Part shown: piece by piece, positions 4,756-5,449 of the stretch
Layout: every line of letters begins with the position of its first letter
How positions within the stretch are numbered: the first letter of the stretch is position 1
Assembly (NCBI GenBank): GCA_030669135.1
Contig: DAOVEE010000127.1
Coordinates: forward strand, 1-5,449
Direction of reading: 5' to 3'
DNA length: 5,449 nucleotides
Origin: Candidatus Bathyarchaeota archaeon
Lineage (GTDB): Archaea; Thermoproteota; Bathyarchaeia; TCS64
Notes under the pieces: generated by a model
Seen by the model: only the letters and a program-made list of their open reading frames with translations
What the model was told of the DNA's origin: nothing
Database searches by the model: none
Made by a program: the position numbers and the translations under genes

Positions 4756-5449
4756 ATGTCTGAATACGAGCCCATGCGGGTGTCGACGGGGGTAGCCGGG
4801 CTTGACGAGATGCTTGGAGGAGGTATGCCGGAGGGGAGCATACTCCTTGTAAGCGGGGGCGCGGGCACAGGGAAGACAATACTGTCGCTCCAGTACATAG
4901 TGTCAGCGGTGAGCAGGGGCGAGCCATGCGTGTACATCTCGCTAGAGGAGCCAATGAAGAAGAAGATCGAGTACGCCAGGGCGTTCGGCTGGGATCTCCA
5001 GAAGGCGATAGACGACGACCTGCTGGATGTCCTCGACCTATACATGATCCCCCAGTCCCAGGGCTACGTCGAACTCTACGAGCGCGTACGGGGAAAGCTT
5101 CAGTTCACCATAGAGAAGGAGATCGAGAACCTGGTGAAGAGGGTCGACGCTAAGCACGTCCTCCTTGACCCCCTGACGAGCATACTGGTCCATGAGCAGA
5201 GGTCAGGCAAGAAGAGGATCATAATAGGTCAGCTGTTCGACCAGATCCGCCGGGTGGCCTGCTCCGCTGTGATAACCACGGAGGGGCTTCCCAGAGAAAA
5301 CGAGTTCTACATGGAGCACTTCCTAGCCGACGGCGTGATCCAGCTTCAGAAGGACGTCATCGACTTCAAGCTCATCAAGACGCTGATGATCAACAAGGTG
5401 CGCGGCATCGACTTCGACGAACAGCCCCACAGATACGTCATAAGCAGCA
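4756..5449 (+). CDS. KaiC-like / RAD55-type RecA-superfamily ATPase, single domain, 3' end cut by window edge
   Basis: 231 codons are visible from ATG 4756 to the window edge with no stop. The N-terminus VSTGVAGLDEMLGGGMPEGS (9-28) is the standard KaiC-family lead-in. Walker A is GGAGTGKT (34-41), the paired catalytic glutamates are in YISLEEP (Glu64, Glu65), and Walker B is HVLLDPLTS (Asp138). Later landmarks are AVITTEG, EHFLADGVI and NKVRGIDF near the C-terminus. Single-domain KaiC-like proteins usually run about 230-260 residues, so only a short tail is probably missing. Such ATPases form rings and are thought to act in archaeal signal transduction or DNA transactions. It lacks the second KaiC domain, so a cyanobacterial-type clock role is not implied. 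An in-frame TGA at 4735 bars a longer form. GGGGA at 4740-4744 is a weak, distant ribosome site. Divergent from the Fe-S operon. Confidence 0.92.
   Translation, partial: MSEYEPMRVSTGVAGLDEMLGGGMPEGSILLVSGGAGTGKTILSLQYIVSAVSRGEPCVYISLEEPMKKKIEYARAFGWDLQKAIDDDLLDVLDLYMIPQSQGYVELYERVRGKLQFTIEKEIENLVKRVDAKHVLLDPLTSILVHEQRSGKKRIIIGQLFDQIRRVACSAVITTEGLPRENEFYMEHFLADGVIQLQKDVIDFKLIKTLMINKVRGIDFDEQPHRYVISS

Noticed and set aside
4723..4758. Longer N-terminus for the KaiC-like ATPase from ATG 4723 by reading through TGA at 4735
   Set aside because: Would need stop-codon readthrough or selenocysteine, for which there is no sign, and the ATG at 4756 already gives the standard family N-terminus.
4710..5045. 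Minus-strand open frame of 111 codons over the KaiC-like gene
   Set aside because: Antisense shadow; Ser/Pro-rich with no motif, while the plus-strand frame has complete Walker motifs.

Overview
The window looks archaeal. Reading frames are GC-rich, favour AGG/AGC/ATA codons, and are separated by short AT-rich gaps. Those gaps hold TATA-box-like elements about 26-35 bases upstream of start codons that mostly lack a Shine-Dalgarno, which suggests leaderless mRNAs. A bare T-tract follows one gene, and a KaiC/RAD55-type ATPase is present. A stand-alone receiver (REC) protein argues against a typical Crenarchaeon, because two-component systems are largely missing there. The lineage cannot be fixed from sequence alone; an uncultured TACK-type or euryarchaeal lineage is possible.

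Layout. (1) 1-773, minus: the N-terminal 257 codons of an M24 (Xaa-Pro peptidase-like) metallopeptidase, cut by the window edge just before its metal ligands. (2) 846-1250, minus: a single-domain response regulator, followed in the same direction by the peptidase gene. (3) 1293-1394: a divergent intergenic region. (4) 1395-2597, plus: a 12-TM MFS transporter. (5) 2631-3275, plus: a UPF0173/UlaG-like metallo-beta-lactamase-fold hydrolase starting with GTG and ending at a T7 tract. (6) 3295-4534, minus: two tightly coupled genes. The upstream one encodes a cysteine-rich protein with a C-terminal 2[4Fe-4S] ferredoxin domain, and the downstream one a 178-residue conserved-looking protein of unknown function. 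(7) 4535-4755: a 221-base divergent control region with a 12-bp perfect palindrome next to the Fe-S gene's TATA element. It also has a strong TATA box (TATAAATA) whose transcript would carry a long hairpin and mini-ORFs before (8) a KaiC-like RecA-fold ATPase (4756 to the window end, 3' end missing).

Nothing in the window is a mobile element, CRISPR array, tRNA or rRNA. The genes do not form one obvious pathway. The parts least explained by standard annotation are the Fe-S protein/unknown-protein pair and the structured control region shared with the KaiC-like ATPase. A redox- or energy-responsive regulatory role is only an inference.
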